Assembly: GCF_001654845.1 (NCBI RefSeq)
Contig: NZ_LXES01000026.1
Coordinates: forward strand, 62,001-126,000
DNA: 64,000 nucleotides
DNA from: Enterobacter soli ATCC BAA-2102
Lineage (GTDB): Bacteria > Pseudomonadota > Gammaproteobacteria > Enterobacterales > Enterobacteriaceae
Direction of reading: 5' to 3'
Below the pieces are notes generated by a model. The model saw only the letters and a list, made by a program, of their open reading frames with translations. It was not told the origin of the DNA and made no database searches. This document shows, in pieces, positions 46,237 to 56,247 of this stretch (positions are counted from its first letter, which is position 1; every line of letters starts with the position of its first letter). The position numbers were made by a program, and so were the translations under genes.

Positions 46237-48447
46237 ATGGCGCTTTCCAATACTGCTCAGCCAATCAACACGTCGCTGCGTAAAATCGCAGTTGTCGTAG
46301 CCACAGCGGTTGCCGGCATGTCTGCTTATGCACACGCAGCCGAAACACCGAAAAAAGAAGATACCATTACCGTTACTGCCGCGCCGGCTGCACAGGAAAG
46401 TGCCTGGGGTCCAGCTCCAACGATTGCGGCAAAACGCACCGCAACGGCGACCAAAACCGATACACCTATTGAGAAAACCCCGCAGTCTATTTCCGTGGTG
46501 ACACGTGAAGAGATGGACATGAAACAGCCGGGTACGGTGAAGCAGGCGCTGGCCTATACGCCGAGCGTTTTTGCGACCCGCGGTGCATCTACCACCTATG
46601 ACGTGGTTTCTATCCGTGGTTTCACCACCTCCAGCACCGTCAATACCAACCAGTATCTGGACGGGATGAAGCTACAGGGTGATAACTATTCTGAAGCGTC
46701 CATGGATCCCTATTTCCTGGAGCGCGTTGAACTGCTGCGTGGCCCGACCTCCGTGCTGTACGGCAAAAGCCATCCGGGTGGCGTGGTGAGCATGGTCAGC
46801 AAGCGACCAACGACCGAGCCACTGAAAGAAATTCAGTTCAAAATGGGCACCGATAATCTGTGGCAAACCGGGTTTGACTTCAGCGATGCCATTGATGACA
46901 ACGGCGTGTGGTCCTACCGCCTGACCGGTCTGGGACGCAGTGAAAATGCGCAGCAGGAGATGGTGAAATCCACCCGCTATGCCATTGCGCCTTCCTTCAG
47001 CTGGCGACCGGATAATAAAACAGACTTCACTTTCCTGAGCAACTTCCAGAGCGATCCGGATGCGGGTTATTACGGCTGGTTGCCGCGTGAAGGCACCGTT
47101 GTGCCTTACTATGATGCCAACGGCAAAGCGCACAAGTTGCCGACCGATTTCAACGAAGGCGAGGAAGATAACAAAATCTCCCGTCGTCAGAAAATGGTGG
47201 GCTACAGCTTCTCGCATCAGTTCGACGACACCTTTACCGTGCGTCAAAACCTGCGTTACACCAAAATCAATACGCTTTATCGTTCTGTCTACGGTAATGG
47301 CTATATTGCACCGGCACAAATCAGCCGCGCATACGTCCGCTCAGATGAAGATCTTAACTCCTTCACCGTTGATACTCAGCTTCAGTCCAAATTTGCGACC
47401 GGCGCCGTTGATCATACCCTGTTAACGGGTGTCGATTACCTGCGTATGCGTAATGACATTGATGCTGACTACGGCTCAGCTGACCCGATCAGCATGACGA
47501 AGCCTGCGTATGGCAACCCAAATGTTGACGTTTACTACCTGTACAAAGTGCTTAACCGTCAGGAACAAACTGGCCTGTATGCTCAGGACCAGGCTGAATG
47601 GGATAAGTGGGTGCTGACCATGGGTGGCCGCTACGACTTCGCTAAAACTTCTGCGCTGACTCGTACCACCGGAACCACCGCAGAAATTAACGATCAGGCA
47701 TTCACCTGGCGTGGCGGTATTAACTACCTGTTCGACAACGGTATCACGCCGTACTTCAGCTACAGCGAATCCTTCGAGCCGATTTCAGGAACCACGCAGG
47801 GCGGTAAACCGTTCGATCCGGCGCGCGGCAAGCAGTACGAAGTGGGTGTGAAATACGTACCGAAAGATCTTCCGGTTGTCGTGACGGCGGCGGTGTACCA
47901 GCTGACCAAAAACAACAACCTGACGGCCGACCCGGCGAACCCAACCAGCGGCTTTAGCGTGCAGGGCGGTGAAATTCGTTCACGTGGTTTCGAACTTGAA
48001 GCTAAGGCAGCCGTCAATGCCAACATCGATGTCACGGCATCTTATAGCTTCACCGATGCTGAATATACCCACGATACCTGGTATGAAGGCCGTCGTCCGG
48101 CGGAAGTACCGCGTAACATGGCCTCCCTGTGGGCAGATTATACCTTCCACGAAACGGCACTGAGCGGCCTGACCGTTGGTGCGGGTACCCGTTACATTGG
48201 TAACACGGTATCCTACTATTCCGCGGCATCTTCAAAAGCTTACCAGTCATTTAACGTTGCAGGTTATGCCCTTGCGGATGCAACCGTGAAATACGATCTG
48301 GCGCGCTTTGGCCTGCCTGGCTCTTCCGTTGGCGTCAACGTGAATAACATCTTTGACCGTGAGTATGTCTCCAGCTGCTATAGCGAATATGCTTGCTACT
48401 GGGGCGCAGGACGCCAGGTTGTGGCTACCGCGACCTTCCGCTTCTAA
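46237..48447 (+). CDS. fhuA: Ferrichrome outer membrane transporter FhuA
   Basis: TonB-dependent receptor for ferrichrome; in E. coli also the receptor for phages T1, T5 and phi80 and for colicin M. 736 residues. Seen: signal peptide (cleavage after Ala34), TonB box region DTITVTAAP, plug domain to about residue 190, and a 22-strand barrel ending in VATATFRF. Compared with recalled E. coli FhuA, the fourth surface loop is about 18 residues shorter and lacks its cysteine pair; the late pair (SCYSEYAC) remains. ATG at 46237 begins MALSNTAQP; the open frame extends upstream through the promoter. Confidence 0.96.
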   Translation: MALSNTAQPINTSLRKIAVVVATAVAGMSAYAHAAETPKKEDTITVTAAPAAQESAWGPAPTIAAKRTATATKTDTPIEKTPQSISVVTREEMDMKQPGTVKQALAYTPSVFATRGASTTYDVVSIRGFTTSSTVNTNQYLDGMKLQGDNYSEASMDPYFLERVELLRGPTSVLYGKSHPGGVVSMVSKRPTTEPLKEIQFKMGTDNLWQTGFDFSDAIDDNGVWSYRLTGLGRSENAQQEMVKSTRYAIAPSFSWRPDNKTDFTFLSNFQSDPDAGYYGWLPREGTVVPYYDANGKAHKLPTDFNEGEEDNKISRRQKMVGYSFSHQFDDTFTVRQNLRYTKINTLYRSVYGNGYIAPAQISRAYVRSDEDLNSFTVDTQLQSKFATGAVDHTLLTGVDYLRMRNDIDADYGSADPISMTKPAYGNPNVDVYYLYKVLNRQEQTGLYAQDQAEWDKWVLTMGGRYDFAKTSALTRTTGTTAEINDQAFTWRGGINYLFDNGITPYFSYSESFEPISGTTQGGKPFDPARGKQYEVGVKYVPKDLPVVVTAAVYQLTKNNNLTADPANPTSGFSVQGGEIRSRGFELEAKAAVNANIDVTASYSFTDAEYTHDTWYEGRRPAEVPRNMASLWADYTFHETALSGLTVGAGTRYIGNTVSYYSAASSKAYQSFNVAGYALADATVKYDLARFGLPGSSVGVNVNNIFDREYVSSCYSEYACYWGAGRQVVATATFRF

Positions 48448-48456
48448 TCTCTCTTT

Positions 48457-48481
48457 GGGCACGGTTCGCCGTGCCCTGTTT
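48457..48481 (+). terminator. UUCG hairpin between fhuA and fhuC
   Basis: GGGCACGG pairs with CCGTGCCC around a TTCG tetraloop, followed by TGTTTATTT. Very stable; likely reduces fhuCDB expression relative to fhuA or protects the fhuA 3' end. Confidence 0.75.
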
Positions 48482-48497
48482 ATTTAAGTTGGCTGAC

Positions 48498-49295
48498 ATG
48501 CAGGATATTAAGACGCAATCCGACACCACCTTTACGCTCAATCATCTCTCCTTTCGCGTACCCGGGCGCACCTTGCTGCATCCGCTCTCTCTGACGTTCC
48601 CCGCAGGCAAAGTCACTGGGCTCATTGGCCACAATGGTTCCGGTAAATCAACGTTACTCAAGATGCTCGGGCGCCATCAGCCCCCTTCAGAGGGTGACAT
48701 TCTGCTGGACGAACAACCGCTTGATAGCTGGAACAGCAAAGCCTTCGCCCGCAAGGTGGCCTATCTGCCGCAGCAGTTGCCGCAGGCGGAAGGGATGACA
48801 GTGCGTGAACTGGTGGCGATTGGGCGTTATCCGTGGCACGGCGCTCTCGGGCGTTTTGGCGTGGCCGACAGAGAGAAAGTCGAAGAGGCCATCGCGCTGG
48901 TCGGATTAAAACCGCTGGCGCACCGCCTGGTGGACAGCCTTTCCGGCGGTGAACGTCAGCGCGCGTGGATTGCGATGCTGGTCGCCCAGGACAGCCGCTG
49001 CCTGCTGCTTGATGAACCGACCTCTGCGCTGGATATTGCGCACCAGGTCGACGTGCTGGCGCTGGTGCATCGCTTAAGCCAGCAGCGTGGTCTGACGGTG
49101 ATTGCCGTATTGCACGATATCAACATGGCGGCACGTTACTGCGACTACCTTGTCGCGCTGCGTGGTGGCGAGATGATCGCTCAGGGCACACCGTCTGAAC
49201 TGATGCGTAGCGAAACGTTAGAGCACATCTACGGTATTCCAATGGGTATTTTGCCTCACCCTGCCGGGGCTGCACCGGTGAGCTTTGTGTACTGA
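48498..49295 (+). CDS. fhuC: Ferric hydroxamate ABC transporter ATPase FhuC
   Basis: Drives ferric hydroxamate import with FhuB and FhuD. 265 residues, E. coli length. Seen: Walker A GHNGSGKST, signature LSGGERQRAW, Walker B CLLLDEPTSALD, switch His in VLHDIN. ATG at 48498 matches the family N-terminus; the upstream frame overlaps fhuA. Its stop shares one base with the fhuD start (TGATG). Confidence 0.97.
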   Translation: MQDIKTQSDTTFTLNHLSFRVPGRTLLHPLSLTFPAGKVTGLIGHNGSGKSTLLKMLGRHQPPSEGDILLDEQPLDSWNSKAFARKVAYLPQQLPQAEGMTVRELVAIGRYPWHGALGRFGVADREKVEEAIALVGLKPLAHRLVDSLSGGERQRAWIAMLVAQDSRCLLLDEPTSALDIAHQVDVLALVHRLSQQRGLTVIAVLHDINMAARYCDYLVALRGGEMIAQGTPSELMRSETLEHIYGIPMGILPHPAGAAPVSFVY

Positions 49296-50182
49296 TGCTG
49301 GACTCAATGATTAGCCGCCGTCGCCTGCTGACGGCGATGGCGCTCTCACCGCTGCTGTTAAAAATGAACACGGCGCGGGCTGCCGCGATCGACCCCCATC
49401 GTATAGTGGCGCTGGAATGGCTGCCGGTTGAGCTGATGCTGGCGCTGGGAGTGACGCCGTATGGCGTTGCCGATATCCCCAACTACAACCTGTGGGTGAA
49501 CGAGCCAAAACTGCCTGCGTCGGTTATTGATATTGGCCTGCGAACGGAGCCAAACCTCGAATTGCTCACGCAGATGAAACCCTCGTTTCTGTTCTGGTCT
49601 GCGGGATATGGCCCGTCGGAAGCGACAATGGCGCGCATTGCGCCCGGGCGCGGTTTTTCCTTCAGCGATGGCAAAAAGCCGCTAACAATGGCGAAAAATT
49701 CCGTCAACGAGATGGCGCGCTTCCTGAACCGCGAGGCGGCAGCGAAACAGCATCTCGACGAATTCGATGCCCTGATTGATAGCCTGAAACCGCGCTTTGC
49801 TCACCGCGGTGAACGCCCGCTGCTGATGGTAACCCTGCTGGATGCCCGTCATATGCTGGTGTTTGGGCAAAACTGCCTGTTCCAGGAGGTGCTTGATAGC
49901 TTTGGCATTCGCAACGCCTGGGACGGGGAAATGACCTTCTGGGGCAGCACGACCGTTGGGATCGATCGTCTGGCGGCGTTTCGCGATGTGGATGTGCTGT
50001 GTTTTGATCACGGCAACGAGCGAGAAATGCAAAAACTGATGTCTACCCCGCTCTGGCAGGCCATGCCGTTTGTACGCGAGCAGCGATTCCAGCGGGTTCC
50101 GGCGGTGTGGTTCTACGGTGCAACGCTTTCGGCCATGCACTTTGCCCGTGTACTGGATGGCGCGCTGGGAGGCAAAGCATGA
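49295..50182 (+). CDS. fhuD: Ferric hydroxamate binding protein FhuD
   Basis: Periplasmic binding protein for ferrichrome, coprogen and aerobactin. 295 residues. Seen: a Tat-type signal (SRRRLLTAMALS, cleavage near Ala29-30), and the class III binding-protein fold with VALEWLPVELMLALGV and FWSAGYGPSEATMARIAPGRG. Overlaps fhuC by one base and fhuB by four, so the three are tightly coupled. Confidence 0.96.
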   Translation: MLDSMISRRRLLTAMALSPLLLKMNTARAAAIDPHRIVALEWLPVELMLALGVTPYGVADIPNYNLWVNEPKLPASVIDIGLRTEPNLELLTQMKPSFLFWSAGYGPSEATMARIAPGRGFSFSDGKKPLTMAKNSVNEMARFLNREAAAKQHLDEFDALIDSLKPRFAHRGERPLLMVTLLDARHMLVFGQNCLFQEVLDSFGIRNAWDGEMTFWGSTTVGIDRLAAFRDVDVLCFDHGNEREMQKLMSTPLWQAMPFVREQRFQRVPAVWFYGATLSAMHFARVLDGALGGKA

Positions 50183-52161
50183 GTTCGCGTATCGCGCGTT
50201 TTCCCGCGCTGTTGCTGACGGCCATTTTCCTTGTCGCACTGGCATTAACCGGGTTCAACCTGTCAACGGCACTCCCGCGTGAGCAGTGGGGCGCGGCGCT
50301 GGTTGCGCCAGATATCGACAATATTCAGCAAATGCTCTTCCACTACAGCCTGTTGCCGCGTCTGGCCATTTCACTGTTGGTGGGGGCAGGACTGGGGCTG
50401 GTGGGCGTCTTATTCCAGCAGGTCTTGCGTAACCCACTGGCGGAGCCAACCACGCTAGGCGTGGCGACCGGTGCCCAACTTGGGATCACCATTACGACAC
50501 TGTGGGCGTTGCCCGGCGCGTTAACCTCGCAGTTTGCTGCGCTTGCGGGCGCATGTGTGGTGGGTGCGCTGGTCTTTGGCGTGGCCTGGGGGAAACGTCT
50601 TTCACCGGTCACGCTGATCCTGGCCGGGCTGGTGGTCAGCCTTTACTGTGGGGCGATCAATCAGCTGTTGGTGCTGTTCCATCACGACCAGCTGCAAAGC
50701 ATGTTCTTGTGGAGTACCGGCACCCTGACCCAGACTGACTGGAGCGTTGTTGAGCGCCTGTGGCCGCAGCTGATTGGTGGTGTGCTGCTGACCCTGCTGC
50801 TGCTGCGTCCGTTAACGCTGATGGGGCTGGATGACGGCGTGGCGCGCAACCTGGGCCTGGCGTTATCGCTGGCGCGTCTGGCGGCACTGACGCTGGCGAT
50901 TGTGCTCAGCGCGTTGCTGGTTAATGCGGTGGGGATTATCGGGTTTATCGGGCTGTTTGCGCCGCTGCTGGCGAAAATGCTCGGTGCGCGGCGTCTGCTG
51001 GCGCGTCTGATGCTGGCCCCGCTGATTGGTGCACTGATCCTCTGGCTTTCCGATCAAATTATTCTCTGGCTGGCGCGCGTCTGGATGGAAGTGTCCACCG
51101 GTTCGGTGACGGCGCTTATCGGCGCGCCGCTGCTGCTGTGGCTGCTGCCGCGCCTGCGTAGCATCAGCGCCCCTGCAATGGATGCTGGCGATAAAGTGTA
51201 TGCTGAGCGTCAGTCGGTGCTGTGGTTTAGCCTGGCGGGCCTGGCCGTGCTGCTGCTGGCTTCCTTTGCAGCGCTCTCTTTGGGGCGCGATGCAACAGGC
51301 TGGCACTGGGCCACGGGTGATTTGCTCAATGAACTGCTGCAATGGCGCTGGCCGCGCATCTTCGCTGCACTTATCGCTGGTGTGATGCTGGCTGTAGCGG
51401 GGTGCATTATCCAGCGTCTGACGGGTAACCCAATGGCGAGCCCGGAAGTTCTGGGGATCAGCTCTGGTGCGGCGTTTGGCGTGGTGTTGATGCTGTTCCT
51501 GGTGCCGGGAAATGCCTTCGGCTGGTTAATGCCTGCGGGGAGTATTGGCGCGGCGGCCACGCTGATGGTCATTCTGGTTGCTTCCGGGCGTGGCGGTTTT
51601 TCTCCTCACCGTATGTTGCTTGCCGGGATGGCGCTCAGCACCGCGTTTACGATGCTGCTGATGATGCTTCAGGCGAGCGGCGATCCGCGCATGGCGCAGA
51701 TCCTGACCTGGATTTCCGGTTCAACCTATAGCGCCACTGGCAGCCAGGTGGTTCACACCGGTCTGGTCATGATTGTGCTGCTGGCGATTGTACCGCTGTG
51801 TCGTCGCTGGATGACCATCCTGCCACTGGGTGGTGAAACCGCCCGTGCGGTGGGATTGGCACTGACGCCAACGCGAGTGGCTCTGCTGCTGCTGGCAGCA
51901 TGTCTGACGGCAACGGCCACCATGACCATAGGTCCATTGAGTTTTGTGGGGTTGATGGCGCCGCATATCGCCAGAATGATGGGGTTCCGCCGGACAATGC
52001 CGCATATCGTGATGTCTGCTCTGACGGGTGGGGTGATGCTGGTCTTTGCGGACTGGTGCGGCAGGATGGTGCTGTTCCCGTACCAGATCCCGGCAGGGCT
52101 GCTTTCCACCTTTATCGGCGCGCCATACTTTATTTATCTGTTGAGGAAACAGAGCCGGTAA
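50179..52161 (+). CDS. fhuB: Ferric hydroxamate ABC transporter permease FhuB
   Basis: Inner-membrane permease made of two fused BtuC-like halves in one chain. 660 residues, E. coli length. Seen: two repeats of about 330 residues each with roughly ten membrane helices and the coupling motif in both halves (GFIGLFAPLLAKMLG and SFVGLMAPHIARMMG). Start ATG at 50179 overlaps the fhuD stop (ATGA). Last gene of fhuACDB; repeat copy 5 and a REP follow. Confidence 0.97.
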   Translation: MSSRIARFPALLLTAIFLVALALTGFNLSTALPREQWGAALVAPDIDNIQQMLFHYSLLPRLAISLLVGAGLGLVGVLFQQVLRNPLAEPTTLGVATGAQLGITITTLWALPGALTSQFAALAGACVVGALVFGVAWGKRLSPVTLILAGLVVSLYCGAINQLLVLFHHDQLQSMFLWSTGTLTQTDWSVVERLWPQLIGGVLLTLLLLRPLTLMGLDDGVARNLGLALSLARLAALTLAIVLSALLVNAVGIIGFIGLFAPLLAKMLGARRLLARLMLAPLIGALILWLSDQIILWLARVWMEVSTGSVTALIGAPLLLWLLPRLRSISAPAMDAGDKVYAERQSVLWFSLAGLAVLLLASFAALSLGRDATGWHWATGDLLNELLQWRWPRIFAALIAGVMLAVAGCIIQRLTGNPMASPEVLGISSGAAFGVVLMLFLVPGNAFGWLMPAGSIGAAATLMVILVASGRGGFSPHRMLLAGMALSTAFTMLLMMLQASGDPRMAQILTWISGSTYSATGSQVVHTGLVMIVLLAIVPLCRRWMTILPLGGETARAVGLALTPTRVALLLLAACLTATATMTIGPLSFVGLMAPHIARMMGFRRTMPHIVMSALTGGVMLVFADWCGRMVLFPYQIPAGLLSTFIGAPYFIYLLRKQSR

Positions 52162-52166
52162 TCAGG

Positions 52167-52213
52167 TGCGGCCTGATGCCCTCACCCCAGCCCTCTCCCA
52201 CGGGGAGAGGGAG
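52167..52213 (+). repeat. Dispersed palindromic repeat, copy 5
   Basis: GCGGCCTGATGCCCTCACC arm followed by the CCCTCTCCC/GGGAGAGGG hairpin, between convergent fhuB and hemL and beside a REP palindrome. Confidence 0.85.
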
Positions 52214-52220
52214 CATATAG

Positions 52221-52252
52221 TAGGCCGGGTAAGCGTTAGCGCCACCCGGCAA
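52221..52252. repeat. REP-type palindrome before hemL 3' end
   Basis: GCCGGGT...ACCCGGC, inverted in orientation relative to the copies at 11096 and 21064. Confidence 0.8.
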
Positions 52253-52257
52253 TGCCC

Positions 52258-53538
52258 TTAGAGCTTGGCAAACACCTTACGCGCTGCGTCGATGGTGTTG
52301 TTGATATCTTCTTTGCTGTGCGCCACAGACATAAAGCCCGCTTCAAAGGCAGATGGCGCCAGATACACGCCTTCTTCCAGCATCAGGTGGAAGAAACGCT
52401 TAAAGCGTTCAACATCGCACTTCACTACGTCCTGATAAGAGGTCACGGTTTTTGCGTCGGTGAAGAAGATCCCGAACATCCCGCCCACGTGGTTCACTAC
52501 CAGCGGAATACCCGTCTCTTCTGCGGCGTTCAGCAGGCCGTTGGCCAGCTGCGTGGTCAGGTCGGTCAGCGTTTTGTGGATACCTGGTTGCGCCACTTCG
52601 TTCAGACAGGCGAAGCCCGCGGCCATCGCGATAGGGTTACCAGAGAGCGTACCTGCCTGGTAAACCGGTCCGGTTGGCGCCAGCGCTTCCATCACGTCCT
52701 TACGACCACCAAACGCACCGACCGGCATCCCGCCGCCGATGATTTTGCCCAGGCAGGTCAGGTCTGGTTCAACGTCGTAGTAAGACTGCGCGCCCGCCAG
52801 TGCCACACGGAAACCGGTCATCACTTCATCGATAATCAGCAGTGCGCCGAATTCGTCGCACAGTGCGCGCAGGCCCGGCAGGAATTCAGGCTGAGGCGGA
52901 ATGCAGTTCATGTTGCCCGCAACCGGTTCAACGATGATGCAGGCAACTTCTTGCGGATACTGCTCGAATGCTGCGCGAACGGAGCTAAGATCGTTATAAG
53001 TGCAGGTCAGGGTGTGTTTAGCGAAGTCAGCCGGTACGCCCGGGGAGTTTGGCTGGCCCAGCGTCAGGGCGCCAGAACCCGCTTTTACCAGCAGGCAGTC
53101 TGCGTGACCGTGGTAGCAGCCTTCAAATTTGATAATTTTGTCGCGGCCGGTAAAACCACGCGCCAGGCGGATCGCGCTCATGGTGGCTTCCGTACCGGAG
53201 TTCACCATACGCACCATATCCATGGTCGGCACCAGTTCGGTTACCAGCTCCGCCATTTTGACTTCCATCTCGGTCGGTGCACCGAAGCTCAGGCCGCGCT
53301 GAGCCGCTTCAATGACCGCATTGCGGATAGACGGATGGTTGTGCCCCAGCACCATTGGGCCCCAGGAGCCAACGTAATCAATATAGGCTTTGCCATCGAC
53401 ATCATACAGATACGCGCCGTCAGCACGTTCGATAAACAGCGGCGTACCGCCTACACCGGTAAATGCGCGCACAGGCGAGTTCACACCCCCCGGGATAAGC
53501 TCGCGGGCTGCACTGTAGAGGTTTTCAGACTTGCTCAT
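52258..53538 (-). CDS. hemL: Glutamate-1-semialdehyde 2,1-aminomutase
   Basis: PLP enzyme that converts glutamate-1-semialdehyde to 5-aminolevulinate, the haem precursor. 426 residues, E. coli length. Seen: the class III aminotransferase signature ([14 protein letters not shown]) and the PLP-lysine segment [17 protein letters not shown], plus [15 protein letters not shown] for phosphate binding. Divergent from clcA. Confidence 0.97.
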   Translation of the reverse strand: MSKSENLYSAARELIPGGVNSPVRAFTGVGGTPLFIERADGAYLYDVDGKAYIDYVGSWGPMVLGHNHPSIRNAVIEAAQRGLSFGAPTEMEVKMAELVTELVPTMDMVRMVNSGTEATMSAIRLARGFTGRDKIIKFEGCYHGHADCLLVKAGSGALTLGQPNSPGVPADFAKHTLTCTYNDLSSVRAAFEQYPQEVACIIVEPVAGNMNCIPPQPEFLPGLRALCDEFGALLIIDEVMTGFRVALAGAQSYYDVEPDLTCLGKIIGGGMPVGAFGGRKDVMEALAPTGPVYQAGTLSGNPIAMAAGFACLNEVAQPGIHKTLTDLTTQLANGLLNAAEETGIPLVVNHVGGMFGIFFTDAKTVTSYQDVVKCDVERFKRFFHLMLEEGVYLAPSAFEAGFMSVAHSKEDINNTIDAARKVFAKL

Positions 53539-53715
53539 TGCGTCGTTCCTGGTTCGTAGAAATAAGTTAAGGCGGCTATTCTAAGTGATTCCCGGAAGGT
53601 TATGAAATTTTTGCCCCATTAATGCATAAACAATTGTTAAGGATTTTTCAGGGGACGCGACAGCCGTCTCTGGTAAAATCCTTGTGGCGATTTGTATGAT
53701 TAAAAAGAACAGGCA

Positions 53716-55116
53716 ATGAAAGCAGATTCTCCCTCATTTGAAGAACAACAGTTTGCGCGTGCGCGGCACCGTATCAGCATCCGACGGCTGCTCAATCGCG
53801 ACAAGACACCGCTGGCTATTTTGCTGGCTGCGGCCGTGGTGGGGACGCTTGCCGGGCTGGCCGGTGTGGCCTTTGAGAAAGCGGTGAATGCCGTCCTCAA
53901 CTGGCGCATCGGTACGGTGGCAGGGTATGCAGATAGCAAATGGCTGGTCTGGGTGTGGGCATTTGGTTTGTCTGCCATTTTTGCCATGGCAGGTTATTTT
54001 CTGGTACGCAAATTTGCGCCAGAGGCCGGTGGCTCGGGGATCCCGGAAATTGAAGGGGCACTTGAAGAGCTGCGCCCGGTGCGCTGGTGGCGGGTGATCC
54101 CGGTTAAATTTATCGGCGGTATGGGCACCCTGGGGGCCGGAATGGTGCTCGGACGAGAGGGGCCAACGGTGCAGCTCGGCGGAAACGTCGGGCGCATGGT
54201 GGGTGATATGTTCCGGATGCGCAGCGCCGAAGCGCGCCATACGTTGCTGGCAACCGGGGCTGCGGCCGGGCTTTCCGCGGCGTTCAATGCGCCGCTGGCG
54301 GGGATCCTGTTCATTATTGAAGAGATGCGCGCCCAGTTTCGCTACAACCTGATCTCAATTAAAGCGGTGTTTACTGGCGTCATTATGTCGAGCATTGTCT
54401 TTCGCATTTTTAATGGCGAAGGCGCGGTGATTGAGGTGGGTAAACTCACCAATGCCCCAGTGAATACCCTGTGGCTCTATCTGGTGCTCGGCATGGTGTT
54501 TGGTGTTGTCGGCCCTCTGTTTAACACCCTTATCTTACGTGCCCAGGATATGTTCCAGCGTATTCACGGCGGGAATACGACCAAATGGGTTCTGGTGGGC
54601 GGTCTGCTCGGCGGGATGTGCGGCATCCTCGGCGTGATTGAGCCTAATGCGGCTGGTGGCGGTTTTGGCCTGATCCCCATAGCGGCGGCGGGTAATTTCA
54701 GTGTTGGTCTGCTGCTGTTTATGTTTATTTCACGCGTGATCACCACGGTTCTCTGCTTCTCTTCCGGTGCACCGGGGGGCATTTTTGCGCCAATGCTGGC
54801 GCTCGGTACGTTGCTTGGGACGGCTTTTGGCTCCGCCGCTGCCGTGGGATTCCCGGCGTATCACCTTGATGCGGGAACATTCGCGATTGCCGGAATGGGG
54901 GCGCTGCTCGCCGCCTCCCTGCGCGCACCGCTGACCGGGATCGTGCTGGTTCTGGAAATGACAGACAATTACCAGCTCATTTTGCCAATGATCATTACCT
55001 GTCTCGGGGCGACACTATTAGCCCAATTCCTGGGTGGAAAACCGCTATACTCCACCATTCTTGCTCGTACCCTGGCAAAACAAGAGGCTGAACAGGCCTT
55101 GAAGCAGAATACTTGA
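53716..55116 (+). CDS. clcA: H+/Cl- exchange transporter ClcA
   Basis: Inner-membrane antiporter exchanging two chloride ions for one proton; helps in extreme acid resistance. 466 residues. Seen: the selectivity motif GSGIP with Ser107, the gating glutamate Glu148 in GREGP, the proton-side glutamate in [10 protein letters not shown], and the chloride-coordinating tyrosine in KPLYSTIL. About 18 helices of inverted topology. Residue numbers fall exactly on the E. coli numbering. Confidence 0.97.
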   Translation: MKADSPSFEEQQFARARHRISIRRLLNRDKTPLAILLAAAVVGTLAGLAGVAFEKAVNAVLNWRIGTVAGYADSKWLVWVWAFGLSAIFAMAGYFLVRKFAPEAGGSGIPEIEGALEELRPVRWWRVIPVKFIGGMGTLGAGMVLGREGPTVQLGGNVGRMVGDMFRMRSAEARHTLLATGAAAGLSAAFNAPLAGILFIIEEMRAQFRYNLISIKAVFTGVIMSSIVFRIFNGEGAVIEVGKLTNAPVNTLWLYLVLGMVFGVVGPLFNTLILRAQDMFQRIHGGNTTKWVLVGGLLGGMCGILGVIEPNAAGGGFGLIPIAAAGNFSVGLLLFMFISRVITTVLCFSSGAPGGIFAPMLALGTLLGTAFGSAAAVGFPAYHLDAGTFAIAGMGALLAASLRAPLTGIVLVLEMTDNYQLILPMIITCLGATLLAQFLGGKPLYSTILARTLAKQEAEQALKQNT

Positions 55117-55202
55117 ATGAATTACCAGGGTATTAGATAATGAAAAAAAGAATTGGGTGATTTTTGCCCAATCGCAGTAAGCAGTATTCATGGGAGCATA
55201 AG

Positions 55203-55550
55203 ATGAGTGATGACGTAGTCGCTGTGCCGCTGGAATTTACCGAAGCCGCAGCCAACAAAGTGAAAACCCTGATTGCCGACGAAGACAATCCGGATCTGAA
55301 ACTGCGTGTATATATTACCGGTGGCGGCTGTAGCGGCTTCCAGTATGGTTTTACCTTTGACGACCAGGTTAACGATGGTGATATGACTATCGAGAAACAG
55401 GGCGTTGCGCTGGTGGTTGACCCGATGAGCCTGCAATATCTGGTGGGCGGTGCGGTTGATTACAGCGAAGGTCTGGAAGGTTCGCGCTTTGTGGTCACCA
55501 ACCCGAACGCGACAAGCACCTGTGGGTGTGGTTCTTCTTTCAGTATCTGA
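55203..55550 (+). CDS. erpA: Iron-sulfur cluster insertion protein ErpA
   Basis: A-type carrier that hands [4Fe-4S] or [2Fe-2S] clusters to apo-enzymes, essential for isoprenoid synthesis in E. coli. 115 residues. Seen: the three cluster cysteines Cys43 (GGGCSGF), Cys107 and Cys109 (TCGCGSS). The ATG at 55203, after GGGAGCATAAG, gives the family N-terminus MSDDV. Convergent with the yadS gene. Confidence 0.97.
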   Translation: MSDDVVAVPLEFTEAAANKVKTLIADEDNPDLKLRVYITGGGCSGFQYGFTFDDQVNDGDMTIEKQGVALVVDPMSLQYLVGGAVDYSEGLEGSRFVVTNPNATSTCGCGSSFSI

Positions 55551-55554
55551 CACG

Positions 55555-55583
55555 AAAAACGGTAACCCTTGGGTTACCGTTTT
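55555..55583. terminator. Bidirectional terminator between erpA and yadS
   Basis: ACGGTAACCC pairs with GGGTTACCGT around TT, with A-run before and T-run after; serves both convergent genes. Confidence 0.92.
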
Positions 55584-55587
55584 GCTT

Positions 55588-56211
55588 TTACCTTCCGTTA
55601 TCATCCAGCGCAAAGGTTGGCAATTTAAGGTGCCAGCGTATCGCCGCTAAACGTATCCCCAGCGTCACCACCATCCCCAGCATGGCTGAGATTTCCAGCG
55701 GTAAAGCAAAGGTGTAGTAGGCTGTGGCGTGAACAATTCCGCCAGCAATACAGGCTGTTGCGTAGATTTCTGTTCGCAGGATCATCGGGACTTCACGTGC
55801 CAGAATGTCGCGGATGATCCCGCCACCGACGCCCGTTAAAACGCCCATGCAGATGGCGACCATTGGCCCCGTGCCCGCGTTGAAGGCTTTGTTAACGCCA
55901 ATGCCGACAAACACCGCAAGACCCACGGCATCCAGTACCGGTAGTATCCATTTAGGCAGCCTGCGCGGCTGGCGCACCAGCACAATGGTGAGCAGGCAGG
56001 TGACCATCGCCACCACCAGATCGGTCGGATCCTTTACCCAAAATACCGGACCATTTGCCAGTGCCATATCGCGGATCGTTCCTCCGCCGACGGCCGTCAC
56101 CACGCCCAATACCAGCACGCCAAACGGATCCATGCGTAATTTCCCGGCCAGCAGAACGCCGGAGATAGCAAAAACGGCTGTGCCAAGAATATCCAGCCAA
56201 TACACGAGCAT
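55588..56211 (-). CDS. yadS: TRIC-type cation channel family protein YadS
   Basis: Inner-membrane protein of 207 residues with seven hydrophobic segments arranged as two three-helix repeats, each carrying a Gly-rich motif (TAVGGGTIRD and TGVGGGIIRD). This is the UPF0126/TRIC family; relatives form trimeric cation channels. The physiological ion is unknown. Upstream is btuF on the same strand. Confidence 0.92.
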   Translation of the reverse strand: MLVYWLDILGTAVFAISGVLLAGKLRMDPFGVLVLGVVTAVGGGTIRDMALANGPVFWVKDPTDLVVAMVTCLLTIVLVRQPRRLPKWILPVLDAVGLAVFVGIGVNKAFNAGTGPMVAICMGVLTGVGGGIIRDILAREVPMILRTEIYATACIAGGIVHATAYYTFALPLEISAMLGMVVTLGIRLAAIRWHLKLPTFALDDNGR

Positions 56212-56247
56212 CGTTAAATCCTCGAAATGATCAGGTCTACATCTACG

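Noticed and set aside
52252..53559. 435-codon open frame opposite hemL
   Set aside because: Antisense shadow of a conserved core gene.
55152..55172. ATTGGG/CCCAAT hairpin upstream of erpA
   Set aside because: Short stem; the T-run is on the minus-strand side, where no gene ends. It could be a leader structure but nothing supports a specific role.
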